From positions 1 through 64,000 of the forward strand of contig NZ_QXGJ01000012.1 in assembly GCF_003952005.1 (NCBI RefSeq): DNA of 64,000 bases, written 5' to 3'. Below the pieces are notes generated by a model, which made no database searches, had not been told where the DNA came from, and was given only the letters and a program-made list of their open reading frames with translations. Position numbers and translations under genes: made by a program. Shown piece after piece: positions 43,644 through 52,480 of this stretch (positions within the stretch are counted from its first letter, which is position 1; every line of letters starts with the position of its first letter). The stretch comes from Bifidobacterium callimiconis (GTDB taxonomy: Bacteria; Actinomycetota; Actinomycetes; Actinomycetales; Bifidobacteriaceae).

Positions 43644-44939
43644 CTACTGTTCCGTATTTCCGGGCATGAGCACGGCCGCGCCGGTGAACGCGCCGGCCTT
43701 GAGATCCTTGAGCGCGCTCTGCGCCTGATCCAGCGGATACGGGTGCGCGTCGATCTTGATCGGATGCGTGGCCGCGAACGCGAGGAACTCACGCCCGTCA
43801 CGCCGCGTGTTCGACTCCACCGAGCGGATCTCCTTCTCATGGAACAGATGCTGCTCGTAGTTGAGCGGCGGTACGTCGCTCATATGAATGCCCGCCAGGC
43901 TCAGCACGCCGCCCGAACGCAACGCCTCCAACGCGGGCGGCACGATCGCCCCGACCGGCGCGAAGATGATCGCCGCATCCAGAGGCTCATCCGGCTGATC
44001 GTACGCATCGTTCGCCGATGCACATCCCAGATTCAGCGCTAGGCGCTGCGCGTCGCGGCCGCGCGTCAGCACATGCACGCGCATGCCCAACGCTAGCGCC
44101 ACCTGCGCGGTGATATGCGCCGAACCGCCGAACCCATACAATCCCAATGCCGGACGATGACCCACGATCTCGGCGATGCGCTCGCGAGCGCGACCGGCCT
44201 CGATGTCGGCGAACGTGACGCCGTCGAGCAGCCCGGTGCGCTTCAGCGCGCGATAGCCGATGATGCCCGCGCACATGAGTGGAGCCGCGGTCTCCAGCGA
44301 ATACCCGCTGTTGAGCAGGCCGTCGAGCGGGTAGATGTAGTCGTCGGGCGCCACCATGTATTCCGCATAGCCGCCGTTCGCATCCCAGCCGTTGTACAGA
44401 GAATGCCGGCACAGGTTCTCCTTGCCGGACACGCAGTAGTCGCATTCGCCACACGTGTGCCGCAGCCAGGCCACGCCCACGCGCTCGCCCACACGCAGCT
44501 CCACACGCTGGCCGTGGATGTCGACGCCCTGATCGGCGCCAAGCGCCACGATCTCGCCCACCACTTCGTGACCGGGGGTCACATGAGGCAGATGCGCGGG
44601 CAGGTCGCCTTCGGATACGTGCAGGTCGGTGCGGCACACGCCGCAGGCGAGCACGCGGATTAGCGCCTGACCGGGGCCGGGCTTCGGAATGGGCTTTTCG
44701 ATCCATTCGAGCGGATCGTCCTCGATCGGTCCGGGGTTCTCGCGCACCTGCCATGCGTGCATGGTGGTGACGCCGGGCGTGATCATCGGAGCTGATGCCG
44801 GCGCGTTGGAGGTCGCCGCTTCAATGGCGCTCGGAGTTGATGTCGTGTTGGTGTTGGTGTTTTCGGTGTTCTCGTTTGTGGTGTTCGGGGTGCCGTTGGC
44901 GTTGTCGCCCGTCATCGGGCTTGTCGTCTCGCTTGTCAT
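43644..44939 (-). CDS. Zinc-dependent alcohol dehydrogenase
   Basis: This is a medium-chain alcohol dehydrogenase of about 431 residues from the chosen start. The conserved part from [14 protein letters not shown] has the catalytic zinc ligands in [10 protein letters not shown] and TPGHEVVGE, the structural zinc cysteines in [15 protein letters not shown], and the NAD-binding [11 protein letters not shown]. It matches the class that reduces aldehydes in fermentative and soil bacteria. An N-terminal stretch of about 60 Thr/Asn/Ser-rich residues precedes it and is atypical for this cytosolic enzyme. The annotated ATG 44939 has only a distant GGAAAGG; translation may really begin at one of the internal Met codons close to MHAWQV. 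It is divergent from the two-component regulator. Confidence 0.88.
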   Translation of the reverse strand: MTSETTSPMTGDNANGTPNTTNENTENTNTNTTSTPSAIEAATSNAPASAPMITPGVTTMHAWQVRENPGPIEDDPLEWIEKPIPKPGPGQALIRVLACGVCRTDLHVSEGDLPAHLPHVTPGHEVVGEIVALGADQGVDIHGQRVELRVGERVGVAWLRHTCGECDYCVSGKENLCRHSLYNGWDANGGYAEYMVAPDDYIYPLDGLLNSGYSLETAAPLMCAGIIGYRALKRTGLLDGVTFADIEAGRARERIAEIVGHRPALGLYGFGGSAHITAQVALALGMRVHVLTRGRDAQRLALNLGCASANDAYDQPDEPLDAAIIFAPVGAIVPPALEALRSGGVLSLAGIHMSDVPPLNYEQHLFHEKEIRSVESNTRRDGREFLAFAATHPIKIDAHPYPLDQAQSALKDLKAGAFTGAAVLMPGNTEQ

Positions 44940-45180
44940 ACCTGTTGTCTCGCCTTTCCCCAACTGTTTGTAGTGCTCACTTCTTCGTCCATTCTTTCGC
45001 CCCTGATGCGCCGTCATGTCAGACTTCGACATGAGACGACGCACTGTCTTCTCTAGGTCTAGCACAATTCGATGTCCCACACGGGAGGCCCGCGGCATTA
45101 CTCATCGTCGGTTCCCTTCCTCTGATAACCTCTCCAAACCTCATATACTGCTTGATGATCGGACGAGCACAGGAGGCGGT

Positions 45181-45870
45181 ATGATCGACCCGAAGACGCG
45201 CGGCAATGCCGCCGGACATGGTGATATACGCGTGGCGATCGTTGATAACGATTCGATCACACTGACCGCGCTCGCCGGCCTGCTGGAGCAACGATTCCGC
45301 GCCGTGACCGTCATCTGGACGACCACGGATGGTCGCGAGTCGATCGTCAAGGTGCTGGACCCCAACACGGCTCCCGACGTGTTGCTCGTGGACATGTCGT
45401 TGTCGGATATGTCGGGAATCCGCGTATGCCGGGAAATTCGCCGTCGTGACGGGCGGACCCGATTGCTGGGAATCACGTCGTTCCCTCTGAATCTTTACAC
45501 GCGCAAGGCAAGCGAGGCCGGAGCGCAGGGACTGGTCGGCAAAGAATCCATGAAGGCGCTGTTTGAATCGCTCGGCCGCATACTGTCCGCCGGTGTGGAT
45601 CTTCCGAAATGCGGAACGGAATTTGAGACGGCCGAAGCGACGCATCGCCGATTGCGCGAGACTCCGCCGCAAGGCGTGGACGCGTTGTCTCCCATGGAAC
45701 TGCGCGTGCTGCAGGCATGCACCGAAGGAAAGAATCAGGAGCGGATCGCCGACGAGCTCGGCATCGCATCCGGTACCGTGCGCACGCACGTGAAGCGCAT
45801 CAAGGCGAAACTGCACGCCGCCACCCTGAGCCAGGCGGTCATGTTGTGGATCACGATGCGGGACGAATAG
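45181..45870 (+). CDS. NarL/LuxR-type response regulator
   Basis: This 229-residue two-component regulator has a receiver domain (about 15-135) with IRVAIVDNDS, the phosphoacceptor Asp71 in LLVDMSLSDMSG, a TSF switch and the K in VGKESMKALF. The C-terminal LuxR-type helix-turn-helix (about 165-225) reads LSPMELRVLQACTEGKNQERIADELGIASGTVRTHVKRIKAKL. ATG 45181 follows AGGAGG. The partner sensor kinase begins 9 bases after its stop, so the two form an operon. The divergent alcohol dehydrogenase is a possible target, but nothing in the sequence proves it. Confidence 0.94.
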   Translation: MIDPKTRGNAAGHGDIRVAIVDNDSITLTALAGLLEQRFRAVTVIWTTTDGRESIVKVLDPNTAPDVLLVDMSLSDMSGIRVCREIRRRDGRTRLLGITSFPLNLYTRKASEAGAQGLVGKESMKALFESLGRILSAGVDLPKCGTEFETAEATHRRLRETPPQGVDALSPMELRVLQACTEGKNQERIADELGIASGTVRTHVKRIKAKLHAATLSQAVMLWITMRDE

Positions 45871-45879
45871 GGAGTGGTC

Positions 45880-47367
45880 ATGCTGGGTAGAAGCGCTTTG
45901 GATATGAGTGAGACCACGAAGAGCGAAACGGCGAACGATGACCGATCCGAAGTGAATACGGCTGCAAAACCCATCGCTGATTTCGCTCGAACCCACCGTT
46001 TGCGATTCGCTGCGCTTGCGCTCGCTATCGTGTTCTCCCTGTTGGATTGGTATCCGATGTGGGCTGCCGGAGCCGGTTTGCCGGGGCCCGAGATCTCGGT
46101 GATGATCGCGCTGATCATGTCGATGCTGATTGCCATGGTCGACCTCCGCCGGGGTGCCGTGCTGGCCGCGCTCGCGATGATGGCATCCGTGCCTACAGGC
46201 GGTGTGCTGGGAACGTCGTGGGCGGACTGGGCTCAGTATGCGCTGATCGGCTTACTGGCGTTCGAGGTCAACGCCGCTTCGGCCGTGGCGTTGGGAATGA
46301 TCGCCATCGCGTCGGCCACGGGATTCGTGAGCCTGCATACATGGATGCTGACCATGCCGTTGGCGGGCTGGGTGGGCGATGTCATGATGACCGCCACACC
46401 TTTATTTATTGGTTTAACTTTCCGCTGGCGTGCCGATGCACAGGAAGCGGAGACGCGATTGCGGCTACGGGAACGAGAGCTGGCGCAACTGCAGCGAGAC
46501 CTGCAATTGGTGCATGTGCTTCACGACACGGTCGCCGGACGTCTGGCGTTCGTCTCCGCGTTCAGCGAGCAACGTGCAAGTTCACAAGCGGGTGCCGACA
46601 CGCAGAATGCTGACACGCAATCGTGGAAGTTGGTCAATGAGGAGACGGCCGATGCACTCCACAGTGTCTGGCAGGCCGTGCGAGTGCTGTCCGCTGAATC
46701 ATCGCGGTCGTCCGAGAAAGGGACCGCGGCGGAGACTGCCGCCGTTGATGATGGGCCGGATGCCTGCATGAACGACTGCGTGAATGTCTGTGCAGGTGGG
46801 CATACGAGTGCCGTGCCTGATAGCGTGGTTCACCGAATGACTTGGGTCTCCGAGGACTGGAGTCACCGACTTGACCTGTTGAATCTGCATGGCGCGGTAC
46901 GGATCTCCGGGAGCGCTGCGAGATGCGATGAGAAAGTCGGTGAGTTGGCCGAACAACTTCTCGGCGAACTGTTCGTCAACATCCTCAAATATGCCAAGCG
47001 CTCGGAACACGCTTCCGAATATGTTGAATGGTCGGACAAACGATTATGTGACGATTATCTGATCGCGATCACCTGCTCCGACAGTGGCATTCACATCACG
47101 CAGACCAACGCCATTGCTCCGGACGATGGCCGGTCGAATCGTGTGCGTATCGGTAATGATGACGATACCGTTGCCGGCGGTGACCTCGACAACGGTGATG
47201 GTGTTGACGGTATTGGCACGGGTATTGGCACCGGCGCACAGGCCGGGCTGCCTTATTATCAGCGGCGATTGCAGGACATCGGCGGTTCTCTGTCATATGC
47301 CGCCATCGACGACAGCTGGATGCTGCAAGCCGCCATCCCCACTCATGCCGCCGCCGTCCACATTTGA
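45880..47367 (+). CDS. HisKA_3-type sensor histidine kinase
   Basis: This is the 495-residue membrane sensor paired with the preceding regulator. About five hydrophobic segments (roughly 42-182) form the sensory part. A coiled-coil linker follows (DAQEAETRLRLRERELAQLQ), then the phosphoacceptor His215 in LHDTVAGRLAF. The C-terminal ATPase has an N-box-like LLGELFVNILKYAKRSE and a G-box region that is degenerate and interrupted by an Asp/Gly-rich low-complexity stretch (about 425-450). Start ATG 45880 has GGAG 5 bases upstream, inside the 9-base gap after the regulator. The signal is unknown. Confidence 0.87.
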   Translation: MLGRSALDMSETTKSETANDDRSEVNTAAKPIADFARTHRLRFAALALAIVFSLLDWYPMWAAGAGLPGPEISVMIALIMSMLIAMVDLRRGAVLAALAMMASVPTGGVLGTSWADWAQYALIGLLAFEVNAASAVALGMIAIASATGFVSLHTWMLTMPLAGWVGDVMMTATPLFIGLTFRWRADAQEAETRLRLRERELAQLQRDLQLVHVLHDTVAGRLAFVSAFSEQRASSQAGADTQNADTQSWKLVNEETADALHSVWQAVRVLSAESSRSSEKGTAAETAAVDDGPDACMNDCVNVCAGGHTSAVPDSVVHRMTWVSEDWSHRLDLLNLHGAVRISGSAARCDEKVGELAEQLLGELFVNILKYAKRSEHASEYVEWSDKRLCDDYLIAITCSDSGIHITQTNAIAPDDGRSNRVRIGNDDDTVAGGDLDNGDGVDGIGTGIGTGAQAGLPYYQRRLQDIGGSLSYAAIDDSWMLQAAIPTHAAAVHI

Positions 47368-47572
47368 GGACACCCACGTTGCCGTCCACATATCCGTCTT
47401 TCTACCCTGAACGAGTTGAGATACGTGCTCCTCTCGGGAGAGCGCCGCAATGTTGCCGTGGAGTCGGAAAGCCGAGAACCGGACAGGTCTCGAGAATCCA
47501 CGCGGCGAGGAATCCCGGTGAAGGGAAGAAAACCGACAGGGACACGGATTTGTAATGCTGAAGAGTAGTCGC

Positions 47573-47625
47573 GTGCTCCCTCCATGGGAGGGAGCTGGCC
47601 TCCGAAGGCGGACTGAGGGAGGGCA
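47573..47625. repeat. GGGAGGGAGC hairpin repeat in the 47368-47686 gap
   Basis: One dispersed-repeat unit (GCTCCCTCCATGGGAGGGAGC with a CTCCGAAGGCGGA core and CTGAGGGAGGG) lies in the 319-base gap between the sensor kinase and the lipoprotein. I see no ORF or other signal in the remainder apart from the lipoprotein ribosome binding site. Confidence 0.55.
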
Positions 47626-47686
47626 CGTCCCGTACGAAAACGGCGGGCGGCAACCGTCTATCCCCACCCACCGGAAAGGAGAGTCC

Positions 47687-48373
47687 ATGACCGGATTCCG
47701 CTTTACCGTCGCCCGTAACAACGGCCCACACGCTTTCAGGAACCACCATCGTCTCCGGCACGTCCTCGCCGCAATCGCGCTCCTGCTCTGCGCTGCGCTG
47801 ACCGGGTGTGGGAGCGCGCCGGTGAGGGGCGTATCGTCGCGGGGGAGCGAGGCGTTCACGCGGGATACGGTTCGGCTGGCGTCGTCGCAGATGCGGGAGC
47901 TGAAGCAGATACAGGAGCGGACGCATTCCGCCATGATCGCCGACATCATGAAGGACGGTGTCATTACGGCGCAGGAGATGAACGATCTGCAGCGTCAGCA
48001 GATGGACTGCTACGCCGCGGAAGGCTACGACATCCTGTACGACGATGATCTGACGGCGACTGTGATCCCGCGCGACGCGAACGGCGAGGGCGAGACCGAG
48101 GCGGTGGCTCGTAAGTGCGACACTAATCAGGGATTCGCCGACGTGTACAACGTCTATTTCGAGGCGCTGCGGAACCCGGACGCGCGCGACATGACGAAGG
48201 CGACGATCCAGTGCCTGATCGACAACGGTCTGGTCGACAAGACGTATTCGAAGGCCGATTACGAGCGGGATTCCAAGAACCGTACCGGTCCGTATACGCC
48301 CGACCCCGAGACCGGTGGCGTGAACGATCAGGTCTACACCTGCGGTCGGGACCCACTCGGCAATCTGGAGTAG
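47687..48373 (+). CDS. Small lipoprotein, unknown function
   Basis: This 228-residue exported lipoprotein has a basic N-terminus, a hydrophobic segment (about 26-40) and a lipobox LTGC with Cys41 as the lipidation site. The mature part is mainly helical at first (RLASSQMRELKQIQERTHSAMIADIMKDG), followed by an ITAQEMNDLQRQQMDCYAAEG segment and a DPETGGVNDQVYTCGRDPLGNLE end. Three further cysteines (about 111, 148 and 175) could form disulfides. AAAGGAG precedes ATG 47687. I do not recognise a family; similar short lipoproteins are common in bifidobacteria. It is flanked on both sides by dispersed repeats and has no obvious operon partner. Confidence 0.75.
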   Translation: MTGFRFTVARNNGPHAFRNHHRLRHVLAAIALLLCAALTGCGSAPVRGVSSRGSEAFTRDTVRLASSQMRELKQIQERTHSAMIADIMKDGVITAQEMNDLQRQQMDCYAAEGYDILYDDDLTATVIPRDANGEGETEAVARKCDTNQGFADVYNVYFEALRNPDARDMTKATIQCLIDNGLVDKTYSKADYERDSKNRTGPYTPDPETGGVNDQVYTCGRDPLGNLE

Positions 48374-48394
48374 GGCTAGGCCTGCTCAGGCTCT

Positions 48395-48760
48395 CGACTC
48401 CCCTCAGAGAGGGGAGCCACTGGATTCGGCTCCCCTCGCTGAGGCCGGGCCCGTGAAGCGAACGCTGGTGGCGTTCGCAGGGCTCGAGCGAGCCGGCAGG
48501 CGAGCAAGGTAATGCGACCGCAAGGTTGTCCGTTCTTGCGGGACGAGCTGTCACCGAAGGTGACTGAGGGGAGTGGGCGGGTAAATATCTGGTTGGTGTT
48601 TGGGAGCCCTCCCTCTGTCGTGACAAAGTCACGACATCTCCCTCCTAAGGAGGGAGAACTCTGGTGTGTGGCTTGTACTGGTTTGTTCTCCCTCCGTGGG
48701 AGGGAGATGCCACGGCGGGCGCCGTGACAGAGGGAGGGGCCCGAGCGCTTAAGCCTGAGA
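48395..48760. repeat. Cluster of dispersed hairpin repeats in the 48374-48835 gap
   Basis: Several units stand in tandem: GGCTCCCCTC/GAGGGGAGCC (48398-48440); a block with GAGCCGGCAGGCGAGCAAGG and TTCTTGCGGGACGAGCTGTC (48488-48555), which is a diverged relative of the inner block at 33950-34062; and two CCCTCCCTCTGTCGTGAC/GTCACGAC units (48606-48745). No ORF is supported. Confidence 0.65.
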
Positions 48761-48810
48761 TTCCCCTCAGAACATCGGGCTGGGATGTCGCCGAATGTGA
48801 TACACCATAA

Positions 48811-48822
48811 GGTGATATCACC
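48811..48822. promoter_or_regulatory. Palindrome GGTGATATCACC before the alpha/beta hydrolase
   Basis: This perfect 12-base palindrome ends one base before the AAGGAG ribosome binding site of the hydrolase gene, and a partial copy (TGTGATACACCA) lies directly upstream. It could be an operator overlapping the leader or a small hairpin affecting translation. Confidence 0.35.
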
Positions 48823-48835
48823 AAGGAGATGCGTC

Positions 48836-49747
48836 ATGGACGATAAGCTCAGATTCCCGCGATTTCCGCGGGTGCCGCAGTTCGGGCCGTTTGATACGCC
48901 GGAGTTCATGCGCACGTTCGGCATCGACTGCTCGGTGGGGCGCCTCACGGCCATGGCGTCGCGCAATCTCGACACCGCCAGGCGCGTGGCCGTGTTCATT
49001 CCGGGATTCACCGGGTCCAAGGAGGACTTCATTCCGTTCTTTCCGTATCTGTGGCGCGAACTGTGCTCGACCGGTCATGACGATTTCGCCATCGTCGCGT
49101 ATTCGCAGCGCGGCCAGGCTGATTCCGCGGCGCCGAACGACCGGAACTCCTATGCGCTTGACGATTTCGTGGCCGATGGCTGCGAGGTGTTGGAACGACT
49201 GGGCGCCGATGATCGTCCGATTGATCTGGTCGGTCATAGTTTTGGGGGAGTGGTGGCACGGCGTGTGGCGCTGCGTCGGCCGGAACTGCTGCGCTCGCTG
49301 ACGGTGTTCGATTCCGGCGCGGTGCCCGTGAAACTGTCTCCGGTGATCAAGGCGGGGCCTGCGATCATTCGTCTGCTCGGACCGATGGTCATGTACTGGG
49401 CGTATCGGCCGAAGCTGCGCGACGAGCCGCAGGCCGATCGTCTGGCTGAGCTGTTCCGTCAGTGCATGCATGCGTCGTCGAAGTATCATCTCGCATCGGT
49501 CGCCGATTTCATGACGAAGTTCGACGATGTGACTGACGAACTCAAAATGTTTCACGTGAAACATGACGTGCCGATCAATATCATGTATGGCAAAAACGAC
49601 GACGTCTGGCCGAACGATGTCTATGACGGCGAGGCCGCCGCGCTTGGCATCACGCCGATCGCGTTCGATAACGCCGGTCATCTCGCCCAGGACGATCAGC
49701 CCGAGCCCTTCGCCAAGGCGCTGGTGCGCTTCTGGGACCGGTGCTGA
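48836..49747 (+). CDS. Alpha/beta-fold hydrolase
   Basis: This 303-residue hydrolase has the oxyanion-hole motif IPGFTGSKEDF (about 55-65), the nucleophile Ser135 in LVGHSFGG, an acid in NIMYGKNDDVWP and a C-terminal NAGHLAQDD catalytic His. It has no signal peptide. Relatives are esterases, peptidases of the proline-iminopeptidase type and acyl hydrolases; nothing here selects one. AAGGAG precedes ATG 48836. The coding sequence contains a perfect parS site (49548-49563) spanning MFHVKH. A strong hairpin follows the gene at 49878. Confidence 0.88.
   Translation: MDDKLRFPRFPRVPQFGPFDTPEFMRTFGIDCSVGRLTAMASRNLDTARRVAVFIPGFTGSKEDFIPFFPYLWRELCSTGHDDFAIVAYSQRGQADSAAPNDRNSYALDDFVADGCEVLERLGADDRPIDLVGHSFGGVVARRVALRRPELLRSLTVFDSGAVPVKLSPVIKAGPAIIRLLGPMVMYWAYRPKLRDEPQADRLAELFRQCMHASSKYHLASVADFMTKFDDVTDELKMFHVKHDVPINIMYGKNDDVWPNDVYDGEAAALGITPIAFDNAGHLAQDDQPEPFAKALVRFWDRC
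49548..49563. promoter_or_regulatory. parS site (ParB binding), perfect match
   Basis: TGTTTCACGTGAAACA is identical to the widely conserved chromosomal parS consensus. It lies inside the alpha/beta hydrolase gene and encodes MFHVKH there. Chromosomal parS sites usually cluster near the replication origin and load ParB for segregation and SMC recruitment. Two further matches lie at 51607 and 53065. Confidence 0.9.
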
Positions 49748-49783
49748 ACAAGGTTCCGAGTGCGATGCCACCGCGCACCCCTC

Positions 49784-49848
49784 GCGATTCACAGCGCCAA
49801 ACACCCGTCCGACCCTACCGCAAACTTCCGTTTGATGCTGTGAATCGC
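49784..49848. repeat. Short palindromic element
   Basis: GCGATTCACAGC (49784-49795) and GCTGTGAATCGC (49837-49848) are perfect inverted repeats 41 bases apart. The ends resemble those of the AATCGC-ended palindromes at 43552 and 59858. It is part of the 322-base gap 49748-50069, which has no supported ORF. Confidence 0.6.
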
Positions 49849-49877
49849 ACGGGACGTCGATGTTCCGGCGGATATGA

Positions 49878-49912
49878 CAGTGCCCGGACCGTCGGGGGCG
49901 GTTCGGGCACTG
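49878..49912 (+). terminator. Hairpin terminator after the alpha/beta hydrolase
   Basis: CAGTGCCCGGACCG and CGGTTCGGGCACTG form a 14-pair stem (one G-U or mismatch) with a 7-base loop, followed by TTGGATTTGATT. A GGGAGGGAGC dispersed repeat follows at 49937-49990, before the convergent permease gene. Confidence 0.6.
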
Positions 49913-50069
49913 TTGGATTTGATTATGGTGGCGAAGGCCCTCCCTCAGTCCGCCTAACGGGCGGACAGCTCCCTCCCTAGGAGGGAGCACGAGCGGGTAT
50001 GGGCATGTTGCGTATCTCATGCCTCCCGGTTCATGCCCCTCCGGGGAGCGCAACGGGGTCGAGCGTCCT

Positions 50070-51542
50070 TTACTTCTTCACCTGGGTGAGCTGGTAGCTG
50101 ACGAACAGGATCGCGAGCCAGATCACGCCGGCGATCACGGCCACGCGGTAGCTCGGCGAGAAGCACATGAGCACCACCACGAGCGCGAGGAACGCGAGCA
50201 CCACCCACGGGGTGACCTTGGCGAACGGCAGCTTGAAGTGGATCGCGGCGAGCGCCTCCTTGCCGGAGAGTCCGTGCAGCGCGGAGTCTTCCGGCGCCTT
50301 GCCGGCTTCTGCCACGCGGCGGAACTTCATCTCGGTGATCATGATCATCGTCCAGTTGATCACACCGGCGATGGTGGCGATCGACATCAGGTAGTTGAAC
50401 GCGAACTCGGGCCACAGGAACACCACGACCACGGCGATGGCGGTGATTACGGCGGAGGTGAGTACGCCGGCCACGGGCACACCGTTCTTGTTGAGCTTGC
50501 CGAGGTAGGCGGGGGCGTTGCCCTGCTTGGCGAGCGAGTACAGCATGCGGGAGTTGGCGTACAGGCCGGAGTTGTAGACGCTCATCACGGCGGTGAGGCA
50601 CACGAAGTTGAGGATGCCGGCGGCCACGTGCACGCCCACGGAGTCGAAGATCTGCACGAACGGGCTGGACTTGCCGTCGATCGTGTTCCACGGCACCACG
50701 GCCATGATCACGCCGAGCGCACCGATGTAGAAGACGAGGATTCGCCAGATGATGTCGTTGGTCGCACGCGGGATGGTGCGGCGCGGATCCTCGGTCTCGC
50801 CGGCGGTGATGCCGATGAGCTCGGTGCCGCCGAAGCTGAACATCACCACGACGAGCGCCATGAGCAGGCCGGTCCACGAGCCGTCGGAGGACTGCGACAT
50901 CAGACCGTTCGGGAAGAATCCGCCGTCGATGTTGAACCAGTTGGCGAAGCTGGCGGGTACGCCGGAATCGGTGGGCAGCGCGAAGACGATCACGGCAAGG
51001 CCGCCGAGGATCATGGCCACCACGGCCACGATCTTGATGATGGCGAACCAGAACTCGAACTCGCCGAACTGGCTAACGCCAAGCAGGTTGGCCGCCGCGA
51101 TGATAATGAGGAACGCGGCCGCCGACACCCACGTCGGGATGGCGGGGAACCAGTAGTTCACGAACGAGCCGACCACGGACAGCTCCACCATCGACACGAG
51201 GATGTAGTTGAACCAGTAGTTCCAGCCGGACACGAATCCGGCGCGCTTGGACCAGTACTGGGTGGCGTAGTAGCTGAAGGCGCCGGCCTTCGGATCCTCT
51301 ACCGACATCTCGGACAGCGCGCGCACGATCATGAAGATCGCGAGGCCGCCGATCAGGTAGGCCAGCAGGATCGACGGGCCGGCGAGCGCGATGGATTCGG
51401 ACGAGCCGTAGAACAGGCCCGTGCCGATGGCGCCGCCGAGCGCGATGAGCTGGATGTGGCGGTTCTTCAGTGATTTGCGTAATGATGCGGGGACCGGCAC
51501 GTCGTCGGTCTCGCGCGGCTTGGTCGATTGGTTTTCGGCCAT
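50070..51542 (-). CDS. APC-family amino-acid permease (GABA permease/AAT type)
   Basis: This 490-residue, 12-helix amino-acid transporter starts with the family signature LRKSLKNRHIQLIALGGAIG and TGLFYGSSESI. Later blocks are GTELIGITAGETEDPRRTIP and NSGLYANSRMLYSLAKQG, characteristic of the AAT branch (GabP, AnsP, ProY, CycA). The ATG at 51542 has GGAAGGG about 6 bases upstream. It is divergent from the MarR regulator across a 342-base region containing a parS-like site and a promoter. It is only distantly similar to the other APC permease at 40823, so this is not a recent duplication. Substrate unknown. Confidence 0.92.
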   Translation of the reverse strand: MAENQSTKPRETDDVPVPASLRKSLKNRHIQLIALGGAIGTGLFYGSSESIALAGPSILLAYLIGGLAIFMIVRALSEMSVEDPKAGAFSYYATQYWSKRAGFVSGWNYWFNYILVSMVELSVVGSFVNYWFPAIPTWVSAAAFLIIIAAANLLGVSQFGEFEFWFAIIKIVAVVAMILGGLAVIVFALPTDSGVPASFANWFNIDGGFFPNGLMSQSSDGSWTGLLMALVVVMFSFGGTELIGITAGETEDPRRTIPRATNDIIWRILVFYIGALGVIMAVVPWNTIDGKSSPFVQIFDSVGVHVAAGILNFVCLTAVMSVYNSGLYANSRMLYSLAKQGNAPAYLGKLNKNGVPVAGVLTSAVITAIAVVVVFLWPEFAFNYLMSIATIAGVINWTMIMITEMKFRRVAEAGKAPEDSALHGLSGKEALAAIHFKLPFAKVTPWVVLAFLALVVVLMCFSPSYRVAVIAGVIWLAILFVSYQLTQVKK

Positions 51543-51606
51543 GGCGTTTCCCTTCCTCTCTGAGTCTTGCGGCATGCTCCGCGTGGGTCTGGCTGCTGTT
51601 GGCAAA

Positions 51607-51622
51607 TGTTCCACGTGAAACG
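51607..51622. promoter_or_regulatory. parS site (ParB binding), one mismatch
   Basis: TGTTCCACGTGAAACG differs from the TGTTNCACGTGAAACA consensus only at the last base. It lies in the intergenic region between the permease and MarR genes, 2.06 kb from the perfect site at 49548. Confidence 0.8.
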
Positions 51623-51770
51623 TGCGGTACGGGTGCCTTCGCCGATGGTGTCGGTGCCGGCATCGTTCGGTCAACGTGTACCGAGGGTAGTCGTACCGCA
51701 TGTCACCGGCGGGATTCTGTCCATCGAAACCGAAAGAGCCGGTGCGCCCTTCCGTGGGGAACGCCGATAT

Positions 51771-51799
51771 TTGACACTATAAAATATTGGTGGTAGAAA
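51771..51799 (+). promoter_or_regulatory. Candidate promoter of the MarR/ABC exporter unit
   Basis: TTGACA (51771-51776) and TAGAAA (51794-51799) are separated by 17 bases, 85 bases before the MarR start. The interval contains AATATT, and flanking CCGATATTT and AAATATCTCGG form an imperfect inverted repeat across the promoter, a suitable place for MarR autoregulation. This is inferred from sequence only. I see no ORF in the 342-base region. Confidence 0.5.
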
Positions 51800-51884
51800 A
51801 TATCTCGGAAGCCGCAAGGGGACGACGGGTCCGGCAGCAATGCCGGCGCGATCGCAGAAGCGGTGAATCGAGAAAGGGAATGCC

Positions 51885-52346
51885 ATGGGATTTGCCGAGG
51901 ATGCGGTCGCGGAGATGTTCGCGCTCTCGATGCGCACTCGCGGCAAGGCAATCGACAAGGTCAGCCGCGGGGCCAAGGGCGAGATGCCGGCGCTGCACAT
52001 GCTGGCTGTGTCGAGCGTGCCGCTGACGCCGGGGCGTATATCCGATGCGCTCGGCGTGAGCCCGGGTCGCGTGTCCGCGATCCTGGACCGGCTGGAGAAA
52101 AAGGGGATGATCGTACGCGAAACCGATCCGTCCAACCGTCGCAACGTGCTGGTGAGTGTCACCGACGCTGGGCGCGAAGCGGATCGTGAGGCCTTTACAC
52201 AGATGCATGACCGTTTCATCCGTGTATTCGAGCACATGGGGGAGGAGCATACCAGGCAATTTCTCGACCGATGCAAGGAGTTCGCCGGCTACATGCTTGA
52301 CGAAGGCTTTCCGTCGCCGCCCGAAGGGCCGCCGTGTGCGCTCTGA
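51885..52346 (+). CDS. MarR-family transcriptional regulator
   Basis: This 153-residue winged-helix regulator has its recognition region PGRISDALGVSPGRVSAILDRLEKKGMIVRE (read in parts: RISDALGVSPGRVSAIL, DRLEKKGMIVRE) followed by the wing TDPSNRRNVLVSVTDAGRE, a textbook MarR signature. GAAAGGGAA precedes ATG 51885. The two half-size ABC exporter genes follow in the same direction after a weak hairpin, so it probably represses an efflux operon and responds to a toxic ligand. The C-terminus ends in a short Pro-rich tail (PSPPEGPPCAL). Confidence 0.93.
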   Translation: MGFAEDAVAEMFALSMRTRGKAIDKVSRGAKGEMPALHMLAVSSVPLTPGRISDALGVSPGRVSAILDRLEKKGMIVRETDPSNRRNVLVSVTDAGREADREAFTQMHDRFIRVFEHMGEEHTRQFLDRCKEFAGYMLDEGFPSPPEGPPCAL

Positions 52347-52378
52347 CCTGACGGCACTGCCGTGACGGCATGACGGCG

Positions 52379-52397
52379 ACCCCGGTGCGTCCGGGGT
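52379..52397 (+). terminator. Weak hairpin after the MarR gene
   Basis: ACCCCGG and CCGGGGT pair around TGCGT, followed by TTCCTTTTG. It may terminate or attenuate transcription between the regulator and the ABC exporter genes. Confidence 0.5.
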
Positions 52398-52480
52398 TTC
52401 CTTTTGCCTCATCTTGAACACTGTAAATAATGACTACCCAAAATAAAAACCGCAAGGAAAGAAACCATAGGGGAACAACC

